Assembly: GCF_030846775.1 (NCBI RefSeq)
Contig: NZ_CP132910.1
Span: forward strand, 530,001-594,000
Source: Geothrix sp. 21YS21S-2
Lineage (GTDB): Bacteria; Acidobacteriota; Holophagae; Holophagales; Holophagaceae
Direction of reading: 5' to 3'
DNA: 64,000 nt
Below the pieces are notes generated by a model. It saw nothing but the letters and a program-made list of their open reading frames with translations, ran no database searches and was not told the DNA's origin. Position 1 is the stretch's first letter. Each line of letters opens with the position of its first letter. The translations under genes and the position numbers were made by a program. Positions 26,074-35,366 of the stretch are shown here, piece after piece.

Positions 26074-27138
26074 TCAGCTCTCCAGGGGTTCCACGGGCAC
26101 CGGCGTGTCCGCGAAGGGATCGAAGGCGCCGCCCAGGCGCAGGCTCTGGGCCTTCATCACCAGGCGCCGCCTGCAGCGGGGGCACAGGTCGAGGTGGTGC
26201 GCGCCGGCTTCCAGGCCCAGCTCCTTCCATAGCACGCGCAGGTCCCGGTGCTGGTTGGGGCGGATGAAGGGCGTGGCGCAGGCCCTGCAGGGCAGGAGGC
26301 CGAGGGCGTCCCCTTCGGCCTTGTAGAGCTTCACGCCGGCCTGGGCGGGGCGCTGGACGATGTGGAAGAGCTTGCCGAAGGGCAGGCTCAGGAGCATGAG
26401 GATGACGGTCATCTCATGCAGGTACGCCAGGGTCCCGAAGTTGCGGCCCTGGAGCCAGGTCTCGGAGGCGGTGAGCAGGAGCCCGGTGACGGAGACGGCG
26501 ATGAGCAGGAGCAGGGGCAGGATGTCCAGGTCGAAGCGCTGGGTGGCCGTGTCGCCCTCGTCCCGGCTGCGGCGCACGAAGGCCAGGACGCAGCCGGTGA
26601 TGACCATGACGGCGGCCAGGTCCAGGATGTGGAAGGCGGCGAAGGCGGCGAACCCCCCCAGGGGGAAGCTCCCCGCCGGCAGGCCCAGGACCCAGGCCTG
26701 GTAGCGGTCCGCATTGGGCCCGTCGCTGGTGAAGCGCACCCACCCGAAGACCAGGGGGAAGGTGACGGAGAAGGCCAGGAGGCATCCCCAGGCCAGCAGG
26801 GCGTGGGCGCCCCAGCGCCTGATGGAGCGCTTGCCGATGAAACGCTGCAGGAACAGCTGGTCCAGCAGGATCAAGGGCAGGCGCAGCAGCACGCGGGGCG
26901 TCAGGAGGGTGCGCAGGGTCCAGCGCCAGTACATGCCCGTGGCGGGCCGCTCCAGCCAGGTGAAGTACCGGTAGGCCACGCCGAAGCACGCGAAGAGCGA
27001 GGCGATGAGGTAGCCCAGGAGGGCCGGATCCAGCCAGCGGCCTCCGCCGTTGCCCAGGGCGACCAGGCCGGCCAGGGCCACGGTGGCCAGGGTCGCCCGC
27101 GCCAGGGGCCGAAGTTCCAACTCCAACAGGGCGAGCAT
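26074..27138 (-). CDS. Membrane subunit, NarI/cytochrome b-like, with C-terminal zinc-ribbon-like tail
   Basis: A 354-residue membrane protein with about six hydrophobic segments. Histidines near the membrane face ([33 protein letters not shown]) could ligate b hemes, as in NarI/DsrM proteins. The last 80 residues carry CRAC and CPRC pairs, a likely zinc or Fe-S ribbon. ATG 27138 is chosen because GAGGTGG precedes it; a GTG six bases up is possible. It is the first gene of the nitrate reductase operon and would connect the quinone pool to the Fe-S subunits. Assignment to a named family is tentative. Confidence 0.75.
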   Translation of the reverse strand: MLALLELELRPLARATLATVALAGLVALGNGGGRWLDPALLGYLIASLFACFGVAYRYFTWLERPATGMYWRWTLRTLLTPRVLLRLPLILLDQLFLQRFIGKRSIRRWGAHALLAWGCLLAFSVTFPLVFGWVRFTSDGPNADRYQAWVLGLPAGSFPLGGFAAFAAFHILDLAAVMVITGCVLAFVRRSRDEGDTATQRFDLDILPLLLLIAVSVTGLLLTASETWLQGRNFGTLAYLHEMTVILMLLSLPFGKLFHIVQRPAQAGVKLYKAEGDALGLLPCRACATPFIRPNQHRDLRVLWKELGLEAGAHHLDLCPRCRRRLVMKAQSLRLGGAFDPFADTPVPVEPLES

Positions 27139-27199
27139 CTCCACCTCGGGTTCCGGGGATCCGGTCGCCCAAGCATGAGGTGGTTCCTAGGGCCGGACC

Positions 27200-27213
27200 T
27201 TGACGCAGATCAA
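27200..27213 (-). promoter_or_regulatory. FNR/CRP-type site upstream of the nitrate reductase operon
   Basis: The minus strand reads TTGATCTGCGTCAA, matching TTGAT-N4-ATCAA with one mismatch. It lies 62 nt upstream of the first operon start and overlaps the cbiO stop region. The position fits a class II activator site for FNR-like (anaerobic) or NNR/DNR-like (NO) regulators. No close FNR gene is in the window. Confidence 0.6.
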
Positions 27214-27962
27214 GACGCTCCGCAAATCGGGCAGCCCTGCATGGAAAGGGGCTTCTCCAGCCGGCAGGTGGCCAGGAGCCGCTCGTCCCGGAAGATCTCC
27301 CGGGTGGGCCCGTCGGCCATGAGGGTCCCCTCGTGGATCACCAGGGTGCGCGGGCAGAGGTCCATGACCAGGTCCAGGTCGTGGGTGGCGATGACCATGG
27401 TGTGGCCGAAGACCTTCAGGAGCTCGGCCAGGTGGCGCCGGCTGCGGGGGTCCAGGCCCGAGGTGGGCTCGTCCATGACGAGGATCTCGGGCTCCATGGC
27501 CAGGGCGGTGGCGATGGCCACGCGGCGCTTCTCGCCCGACGACAGACGGTAGGGGGGCTTCTTCGCAAGCGCCAGGGCGTCCACGGTCTCCAGGGCCGCA
27601 CGCACCCGCGCCTCCACCTCGGCGGGCGCCAGGCCCAGGTTCTGGGGGCCGAAGGCCACGTCCTGGGCCACGGTGGGCATGAAGAGCTGGTCGTCGGGAT
27701 CGTGGAAGACCATGCCCACGCGCCGGCGCAGCTCCGGGAGATGGGCCGGATCGACGGGGTGGCCTCCCACCTCGAGCGCGCCGCTCGAGGGGAACACCGT
27801 GCCGATGAGGTGCTGGAGCAGGGTGGACTTGCCCGCGCCGTTGGCGCCCACCAGGGCCACCGACTCGCCCGGCAGGACCCGGAACGTGACGCCGCGCAGG
27901 GCCTCGGTGCCGTCGGGGTAGCGGTAGCGGAGGTCCGCCGCCTCGATGATGGGCCGCGTCAT
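27210..27962 (-). CDS. cbiO: Nickel/cobalt ECF transporter ATP-binding protein
   Basis: A 250-residue ABC ATPase of the energy-coupling-factor type: Walker A VGANGAGKSTLL, Q-loop DPDDQLF with the CbiO-like FMPTVAQDVAFGPQNLG, signature LSSGEKRRVAIA, Walker B ILVMDEPTSGLD and the H-loop THD. The C-terminus has CPIC. It powers uptake through CbiQ and CbiM. The start overlaps the cbiQ stop by four bases (ATGA). The downstream gap to the nitrate operon is 71 bp on the same strand. The metal may be nickel or cobalt. Confidence 0.92.
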   Translation of the reverse strand: MTRPIIEAADLRYRYPDGTEALRGVTFRVLPGESVALVGANGAGKSTLLQHLIGTVFPSSGALEVGGHPVDPAHLPELRRRVGMVFHDPDDQLFMPTVAQDVAFGPQNLGLAPAEVEARVRAALETVDALALAKKPPYRLSSGEKRRVAIATALAMEPEILVMDEPTSGLDPRSRRHLAELLKVFGHTMVIATHDLDLVMDLCPRTLVIHEGTLMADGPTREIFRDERLLATCRLEKPLSMQGCPICGAS

Positions 27963-28765
27963 GCCGCGCCTCCGGTGAGCAGGTCGCCGAGGATCCGCGG
28001 CAGGTTCCAGAACCTCAGCGCGGCGAAGGACGCGGCGCACAGGACGGTGAACAGGAGGTCGCGCGCCTTCCAGGCCAGGGGCCGGGGTTCCGGGAAGTGG
28101 CCGGTGAAGCCCCGGCTGAGCATGGCCATGTGGATGCGCCGGGCCCGGTCCCAGGCCCGCAGCAGGAGGTGCCCGGCCAGGGTGGCGAACTCGCCCGGGG
28201 CGAGCTTCCTCCCGAAGGCCCGCAGGGTCCTGGCGCGGTGGATGCGCAATGTCTCCGAGCCCAGGACGAAGGCGTAGCGGTGGAGGAAGGCCACCTGCTG
28301 CGCGAAGGCCCGCGGCGCCCCCAGGCGCTCCAGGCCCAGGCATACGCCGTCCATGCTGGTGGTGGCCACCAGCACCAGCGCCGCGCCCACGGTGAGGGCG
28401 AAGCGCAGGAGGATCGAGGCGAAGGACACCCAGCCCCCCGACACCGCCACGGGACCCAGGGTGATCAGGGGCGCGCGGTCCAGCACGGGGTTGAGGGCCC
28501 CCAGGAGCAGCACGAAGGGCAGGGCCGCCAGCATCCGCCTCCCGATGAAGCCGGCCGGGATGCCGCCCAGGGCCATGAGCGCGGCGGGAAAGAGGGCGAA
28601 GGGCACCAGGGCCGCCACCTCGTACCGCCCGAAGGAGGCCACCGTGACGATGAACAGGCCCGTGGCCAAGAGCTTGGCCCGGGGGTCCAGGCGGTGCACG
28701 GCACTGTCGCCCTGGGCGAGGTCGTCGAGGGTGCCGAAGTGGAGGAGGGACGCGAGGCCGGTCAC
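27959..28765 (-). CDS. cbiQ: Nickel/cobalt ECF transporter membrane protein
   Basis: A 268-residue CbiQ/NikQ protein with 5-6 hydrophobic segments. Family motifs visible are the N-terminal SAVHRLDPRAKL and the cytoplasmic coupling helix RAWDRARRIHMAMLSRGFTG, close to the Ala-Arg-Gly motifs used by this group to bind the ATPase. GTG 28765 is taken as the start: its GTGA overlaps the cbiM stop, indicating translational coupling. Function is transfer of energy to the substrate-binding CbiM. Confidence 0.9.
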   Translation of the reverse strand: MTGLASLLHFGTLDDLAQGDSAVHRLDPRAKLLATGLFIVTVASFGRYEVAALVPFALFPAALMALGGIPAGFIGRRMLAALPFVLLLGALNPVLDRAPLITLGPVAVSGGWVSFASILLRFALTVGAALVLVATTSMDGVCLGLERLGAPRAFAQQVAFLHRYAFVLGSETLRIHRARTLRAFGRKLAPGEFATLAGHLLLRAWDRARRIHMAMLSRGFTGHFPEPRPLAWKARDLLFTVLCAASFAALRFWNLPRILGDLLTGGAA

Positions 28766-29715
28766 GCGGGCTTCCGCAGGGCCTTGAGGCCCAGGGCGGC
28801 CAGCGCCACCAGCGCGAGGGTCGCCGCGCCGCCCAGGAGCCCCGCCAGGGACGTCTGGGCCCGGGAGGGCTCCCCCCGTCCCTTGAGGGCGTAGTCGGGC
28901 ATGGGGGCCGCTTCCCGGGCCCGGGCGGAGGCCCGGTGCAGAGGATCCTGCGCGGCGCGGGGCTCGCCCCCGGCCACCCGGGCCACGGCCCGCTCCAGGC
29001 CGTCGGGGTAGCGCGAGGCGGCCCAGGAGAGGCAACCGCCCGTGAACAGGGCCAGGAGGCCCACCAGGGCCGCGGCCTTCCAGCCTCCCCCAGGCTCGCC
29101 TTCCACCAGTTCCGGCCGCGCGTGGCGGAGGAACCGCACCACCGCCACCGTGGCGGCGCCCTCCACCAGGCCGATGACCAGGTGGATGGGCACCAAGGCC
29201 GCCAGGAAGGTACGGAAGGGAAGGGACGAGATGCCGGAGAGGCGCGTCTCCAGCGCCACCGCCCCGGCGCCCAGCCCCAGGGCCGCCAGGGCCGCCAGGA
29301 AGGTGGCGGCCCCACGGGCCCGACCCGCGAGCGGACGGTAGAGCAGGGGGTAGGCGATGAAGGCCGGGATGAAACCCATGTTGAACAGGTTGCACCCCAG
29401 CGCCAGGAGGCCGCCGTCCGCGAAGAAGAGCGCCTGGACCAGGAGCACCGAGGCGAGCGTCAGGAAGGCGGCCTGGGGCCCCAGGAGGATGGCCAGCAGG
29501 AGTCCCCCGCCCAGGTGCCCGCTGGAGCCGGTGCCCGGGATGGAGAAGTTGACCATCTGGATGGCGAAGGTGAAGGCGCCCAGCACCCCGGTGAGGGGGA
29601 CCGAGACGGCCGTCCCCCGGGACGTCCCCTGGCCGCTGCGATAGAGGGCCGTACCCGATACCGCCCAGAACGCCGCGCCCACGAACGGGGAGACGAGGGC
29701 ATCGGACATGTGCAT
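28762..29715 (-). CDS. cbiM: Nickel/cobalt ECF transporter substrate-specificity protein, CbiM with PDGLE domain
   Basis: A 317-residue protein. The N-terminus MHMSDALVSPFVG carries the His2 metal-binding feature of CbiM/NikM (M-H-x-x-D). Seven or more hydrophobic segments follow, with NFSIPGTGSSGHLGGG as the substrate loop. The C-terminal part contains the PDGLE motif (SRYPDGLERAV) and a final helix, a CbiN-like piece fused in, so a separate cbiN is not needed. It binds nickel or cobalt and hands it through the membrane. It starts a three-gene operon with coupled ends. No cobalamin riboswitch is seen in the short upstream gap. Confidence 0.92.
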   Translation of the reverse strand: MHMSDALVSPFVGAAFWAVSGTALYRSGQGTSRGTAVSVPLTGVLGAFTFAIQMVNFSIPGTGSSGHLGGGLLLAILLGPQAAFLTLASVLLVQALFFADGGLLALGCNLFNMGFIPAFIAYPLLYRPLAGRARGAATFLAALAALGLGAGAVALETRLSGISSLPFRTFLAALVPIHLVIGLVEGAATVAVVRFLRHARPELVEGEPGGGWKAAALVGLLALFTGGCLSWAASRYPDGLERAVARVAGGEPRAAQDPLHRASARAREAAPMPDYALKGRGEPSRAQTSLAGLLGGAATLALVALAALGLKALRKPA

Positions 29716-29794
29716 CGGGACTCCAACCAGGCCGGCGGCGACGCGAACCGGAGTCCTTCATTCTGCCTCAACCGCGGGCGGCCGTGTTGGGTGG

Positions 29795-30469
29795 TCAGGC
29801 CAGGGCCGCGTTCACGATCTTCGCCCGGATGGAGGGGCTCTTGAGGTGGTCCGTGAGGGTGCACTCGAAGGCGAGCCATTCGCCGTTTCTGTGCCGCAGC
29901 CGGAAGTTCCGGGAGGTCGCCGACCCGGGGCCCTCGCCCAGCAGGGCAGCCTGGAAGCGGAGGCGGTCGTCGGCGTGGATGATGTCGAGCACCGACAGGC
30001 CCAGCACCTCGGCGCGCTTGTGCCCCAGGAGGTTCTCCCCGCCGGGGGAAAGGTAGATGATCCGGCCCTGGGAGTCCAGGACGAGCACCAGTTCGCTGCT
30101 GTGGGCGAGGAGCGCCTCGAAGCGCTCCACCACATCCACGAGGCTCTGCCACATGGCCTTGGGCACGGGCCAGTAGAGGTCGGCCTCCGGGTTGGAGGTC
30201 TCGGCGCCCGCCCGGAAGTCCCGGACGGGTCCCGCCTGGGGTGCGGCGTCCGGGGCGCCCGTCCACAGGTCCCCGTGGCCGAAGAATTCCGGCAGGGTGG
30301 TGTTCATGGCCCTGCAGAGGCAGTCGATGGTGTCGATGCGTGGGGACACATGGCCCAGTTCGATCCGGCTGATGGTGCCCCGGTCGATTCCGCTCCTGCC
30401 TGCAAGCTGATCCAGCGTCAGGTTGTATTTTTTCCTGACTTTCCTTAGGTGTGCACCCGTATCGAACAT
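29795..30469 (-). CDS. HTH (XRE-type)-PAS regulator
   Basis: A 224-residue protein. Residues 5-60 are an XRE helix-turn-helix (LRKVRKKYNLTLDQLAGRSGIDRGTISRIELG), and residues about 115-215 are a PAS domain (LVLVLDSQGRIIYLSPGGENLLGHKRAEVLG, then HADDRLRF and FRLRHRNGEWLAFECTL). It is therefore a one-component DNA-binding sensor; the ligand is unknown. It lies upstream of cbiM on the same strand with 79 bp between, so it could regulate metal uptake or the nitrate genes. No second domain is seen. Confidence 0.88.
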   Translation of the reverse strand: MFDTGAHLRKVRKKYNLTLDQLAGRSGIDRGTISRIELGHVSPRIDTIDCLCRAMNTTLPEFFGHGDLWTGAPDAAPQAGPVRDFRAGAETSNPEADLYWPVPKAMWQSLVDVVERFEALLAHSSELVLVLDSQGRIIYLSPGGENLLGHKRAEVLGLSVLDIIHADDRLRFQAALLGEGPGSATSRNFRLRHRNGEWLAFECTLTDHLKSPSIRAKIVNAALA

Positions 30470-30640
30470 GCGTTCAGCCTACTGGGCCTTCCTGGGTACT
30501 AGCCATCGGCAAATAGTATCAAGAGTCGCTTCACCCATAAGGCATGGATGCCTACCCTCGCCGCGCCTGACCACACCAAAGCATAGGTCTTTATCTGTCC
30601 GATCTTGGATTATTTCAATATTTTTAAGAGATTTATCAAA
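30470..30640. other. AT-rich gap between rpe and the HTH-PAS gene
   Basis: This 171-bp stretch is much richer in A/T than its neighbours, with a run TTTCAATATTTTTAAG near 30613-30628. It should contain the promoter of the HTH-PAS gene and the end of rpe. No repeat, RNA gene or terminator with a clear stem is seen. Confidence 0.3.
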
Positions 30641-31303
30641 TTAGATATCCATAGCACTCAGGAGGCTGGAGATAGCCGCCCGGGGGTCGGCAGCCTTGAA
30701 AACGGCGTTGCCGGCCACCAGGACATCCGCGCCCGCGGCCACCAGGGCGCCGGCGTTGCCGGGGCCCACGCCCCCGTCCACCTGGATGAAGAAGGACGCG
30801 TCGCGTTCCTTCCTGAGCGCATCGAGGCGCCGCACCTTGTCCAGCACCCGGGGGATGAACGACTGCCCCCCGAATCCGGGATTCACGCTCATGAGGAGCA
30901 CGAAATCGAAGACCCCCACCAGGTCCGTGAGCGTCTCCACGGGCGTGCCGGGGTTGAGGACGATGCCGGCCTTGGCGCCGGCCTCGCGGATGGCGGTGAG
31001 GGTGCGATGGGCGTGGGGGTCCGCCTCCTGGTGGATGGAGACCCAGTCCGCGCCGGCCTTCACGAACTCCAGGGCGTACTTCGCGGGTTCCACGATCATC
31101 AGGTGGCAGTCCAGGGGCAGCCTCGTCTCCCTGCGCAGCGCGGCCACCACGGGCATGCCCAGCGTGATGTTCGGCACGAAGCGGCCGTCCATGACGTCCA
31201 CGTGCACGACGCACCGGTCGCCGAGCACCTGGAGGCTCTCCGCCAGCCGGGCGAAATCCGCCGACAGGATGGAAGGGGCGAGGAGGGGGAGGGGTCGCTT
31301 CAT
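30641..31303 (-). CDS. rpe: Ribulose-phosphate 3-epimerase
   Basis: A 220-residue TIM-barrel enzyme. The family signatures are present: LAPSILSADFARL, HVDVMDGRFVPNITLG with the catalytic Asp, DCHLMIVEP, MSVNPGFGGQSFIP and QVDGGV. It interconverts ribulose-5-phosphate and xylulose-5-phosphate in the pentose phosphate pathway and needs a divalent metal. Its ATGA start overlaps the amidohydrolase stop, so both are translated from one message. It is slightly longer in the last helix but otherwise normal. Confidence 0.95.
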   Translation of the reverse strand: MKRPLPLLAPSILSADFARLAESLQVLGDRCVVHVDVMDGRFVPNITLGMPVVAALRRETRLPLDCHLMIVEPAKYALEFVKAGADWVSIHQEADPHAHRTLTAIREAGAKAGIVLNPGTPVETLTDLVGVFDFVLLMSVNPGFGGQSFIPRVLDKVRRLDALRKERDASFFIQVDGGVGPGNAGALVAAGADVLVAGNAVFKAADPRAAISSLLSAMDI

Positions 31304-32895
31304 GGCTTCTCCGTCAGCTCGGTTCCGTTCACCCAGAGGCGGCCGGGTTTCAGCTTGCGCACCTCGGCGGGCGTGAGGGTCATCAGCGGCGCCTGCACCC
31401 AGATCAGGTCCGCGGTGGCCCCCGCCTGGATGACGCCCAGGTCGGCGTGCCCCAGGGCGCGGGCGTTGCCGCTGGTGTAGCCCCGCACCGCCTCCGCCCG
31501 GGTGAGGCGCTGGGCGGGGAGGAAGCCTCCGGGCGGATCCAGGGCCGCGTCCTGCCGGGTTTCCGCGGAAACGATGCCCACGAAAGGATTGGCGTCGGCC
31601 ACGGGCGCGTCGCTGCCCAGGGCCAGGAGCGCGCCGCCTTGCAGGAAGGTGCGCCAGGGGAAGGCCTCGTCCACCCGGGCGGGACCCAGGCGTGCGGGGG
31701 TCCAGGCGTGGTCGTCGGTGCAGTGGACGGGCTGGATGCTCGCCACCACGCCCAGGGGACCGAAGCGGGCCGCGTCCTCGGCGGTGACGATCTGGGCGTG
31801 CTCGATGCGCGGGGGCAGGGCCGGCCGGCGGGGAAGCTTCGCGAAAATGTCCAGGGCCTTGCGGTTGGCGGCGTCGCCGATGGCGTGGATGGCGGGCTGG
31901 TAACCGGCGCGCACGGTGGCCTTCACGTCCGCGGCCACCCTCACGGGATCGGTGGTCCAGATGCCCGTGGTGGGCGCGTCGGCGTAGGGCTCCAGGAGCC
32001 GGGCGCCGCGGCTGCCCAGGGCCCCGTCGAGGTAGAACTTGACGCCCTGCACCTGCAGGAAGGCGGTCTTGGGGCTCCGCGCCCGGCGCAGTTCCTGGAG
32101 CATGAGCTTCATGTCGTGGGAGAGGTACGCGAAGACGCGGATGGGGAGCTTGCCGGCCTTGGCCAGGCGGCGGTAGGCCTCCAGGGTCGCGCGGTCCACG
32201 CCCATGTCCGCGACGGAGGTGAAGCCCAGCCTGCGCAGGCGGTCCAGGCCCACGGCCAGCGCGGCCTCCACGGCCGCGGGGGAGGGGGCGGGGCGGACCT
32301 TGGCGATCAGGTCCGCGGCGCCGTCCACGAGGATGCCGGTGGGTTCGCCCGCGGCGTCCCGGAGGATGCTGCCGCCCTGGGGATCCGGCGTGGCGCGGGT
32401 GATGCCGGCGGCCTTCAGCGCCGCGGAATTGACCCAGAGGGCGTGGCCGTCCACCCGCTCCAGGGCCGCGGGCCGGTCGCCCGTGACGGCGTCCAGGTCC
32501 TTCGCGGTGGGGAAGGTCCTGGTGGGCCAAAGGTTCTGGTCCCAGCCCCGGCCCTCGACCCAGCCCTTGCGCTGGGCGGCCCAGGCGCGCACCCGCTCCA
32601 GCGCGGCCGCCAGGCTCGGCACGGAGGCGAGGTCCGCCTGCTGATCCATGAGACCCAGCCCCAGCACGTGGGCGTGGCCTTCGATGAAGCCCGGCAGGAG
32701 GGTGCCTCCGGGCAGCTCGATCCTGCGGGCCGCGGGGTATTTCTGGAGCACCTCGGCGCTGGGACCGGCGGCCAGGATCCGGCCTCCGCGAAGGGCCACG
32801 GCCTGACCGGGGCGGGACGCCCCGTCGCCGGACCACACCTCCGCCCCCAGCAGGACCTGGATGGCGGGAGGAGGGGGGAGGGCGTGGATGGGCAT
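31300..32895 (-). CDS. YtcJ-like metal-dependent amidohydrolase
   Basis: A 531-residue amidohydrolase-superfamily protein. The PGFIEGHAHVLGLG segment gives the first HxH metal motif, and later metal and catalytic residues are in AIHAIGDAANRKAL, RIEHAQIVTAED and LGSDAPVADANPF. These are features of the YtcJ-type (Amidohydro_3) subgroup, whose substrates are mostly unknown; some hydrolyse N-substituted amides. No signal peptide is visible. It overlaps rpe by four bases (ATGA). The upstream gap to the divergent methylmalonyl-CoA mutase is 85 bp. Confidence 0.88.
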   Translation of the reverse strand: MPIHALPPPPAIQVLLGAEVWSGDGASRPGQAVALRGGRILAAGPSAEVLQKYPAARRIELPGGTLLPGFIEGHAHVLGLGLMDQQADLASVPSLAAALERVRAWAAQRKGWVEGRGWDQNLWPTRTFPTAKDLDAVTGDRPAALERVDGHALWVNSAALKAAGITRATPDPQGGSILRDAAGEPTGILVDGAADLIAKVRPAPSPAAVEAALAVGLDRLRRLGFTSVADMGVDRATLEAYRRLAKAGKLPIRVFAYLSHDMKLMLQELRRARSPKTAFLQVQGVKFYLDGALGSRGARLLEPYADAPTTGIWTTDPVRVAADVKATVRAGYQPAIHAIGDAANRKALDIFAKLPRRPALPPRIEHAQIVTAEDAARFGPLGVVASIQPVHCTDDHAWTPARLGPARVDEAFPWRTFLQGGALLALGSDAPVADANPFVGIVSAETRQDAALDPPGGFLPAQRLTRAEAVRGYTSGNARALGHADLGVIQAGATADLIWVQAPLMTLTPAEVRKLKPGRLWVNGTELTEKP

Positions 32896-32980
32896 GGCTT
32901 CACCTTTCCACCCAGTCTAGAGCACTGTGACCCAAACACGCAGCGTCCTCTGGTACCCTGGGCCAAACCTTGGAGGCCGC

Positions 32981-34636
<1,656 letters not shown>

Positions 34637-34645
34637 AAAAGCCGG

Positions 34646-34679
34646 TTCCCGGCGGCCCTTCGCGGAGGGCCGCCGGAAA
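34646..34679. terminator. Strong hairpin between convergent genes
   Basis: CCGGCGGCCCT (34649-34659) and AGGGCCGCCGG (34666-34676) form an 11-bp GC stem, extended by TTC/GAA. It lies between the convergent mutase and YHS-like genes and can stop transcription from both sides. The U-run is weak on the plus strand. Confidence 0.7.
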
Positions 34680-34687
34680 TCGAGGCT

Positions 34688-34954
34688 CTACTTCTTGGCG
34701 TTCTTCGGCGTTCCGTCGGGTTCCAGGAACTTGTCCGGATCCGTCATCAGCTGATCGCTGCAGGCCGTGTCGTCCACGATGTATTCACGCCCGCGGAGGG
34801 AAATCTTCGTCCCCTGGCCGGGTTCGATGGACTTGCCGCAGACCGGGCAGATCGTGGCGGTGGGGGAGGGTTCCACGACGGCCGTTGCCTCGCCCGGCAC
34901 GGCCGGGATCGGAGACAGGACGGAAGCCATAAGGAACATAGCTGAAATCAACAT
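34688..34954 (-). CDS. Small exported protein with YHS/TRASH-like Cys motif
   Basis: An 88-residue protein starting at ATG 34954, which has AGGAGGT upstream. The first 20 residues are hydrophobic (MLISAMFLMASVLSPIPAVP), probably a signal. The rest carries CPVCGKSI, then YIVDDTACSDQLM, a CxxC plus late Cys arrangement like YHS/TRASH metal-binding domains. It may bind metal in the envelope. Frames open further upstream are not favoured since the ribosome site fixes the start. It converges on the mutase gene across the hairpin. Confidence 0.7.
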   Translation of the reverse strand: MLISAMFLMASVLSPIPAVPGEATAVVEPSPTATICPVCGKSIEPGQGTKISLRGREYIVDDTACSDQLMTDPDKFLEPDGTPKNAKK

Positions 34955-35366
34955 TGCGGACCTCCTGGATCGTGCGAAGCATAGCTCCGCTTGGGGTTGG
35001 GAAGGTCTCGCCGACCGGCGAGGTCCTAAACTTAGGGTCGCCGGGCCCTCCGTCAACGCCCCATTTGAAAAATTCACATGGATGCGACAGTTGTGCCTTT
35101 TTTTTACACCTTGCCCCATGGGCCGACGGGTCTCGCCGGGTGCGCACAACGTTCCTGTTTGCTTATAATTTGATGCAACGTCAGGTCGTGGTCGCCGTCA
35201 CAATCCGGATGGCGGGCGTGCGAGCGCATGGAATCAAAAAGCCGAATCATTTAACAATTTGGATCGAGCGGACAGACGTCATAAAGTGAGCGGCCGAAGG
35301 AACGGAAGTCCCCTCCTGTCATCGACATGGAGCTGAAAAGCCCTAGGTTTGACCCATGGAGGTTCG
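34955..35366. other. 412-bp intergenic region
   Basis: Between the divergent YHS-like gene and the zinc metalloprotease. It is less GC-rich than genes around it. A perfect short palindrome CTCGCCGACCGGCGAG lies at 35007-35022, and a T-run (TTTTTTTT) near 35098-35106. No open frame here has a convincing start or family. Confidence 0.4.

Noticed and set aside
29716-29794. Cobalamin or nickel riboswitch before cbiM
   Set aside because: The gap is only 79 bp and contains no recognisable B12-box or paired leader; none is claimed for the mutase either.
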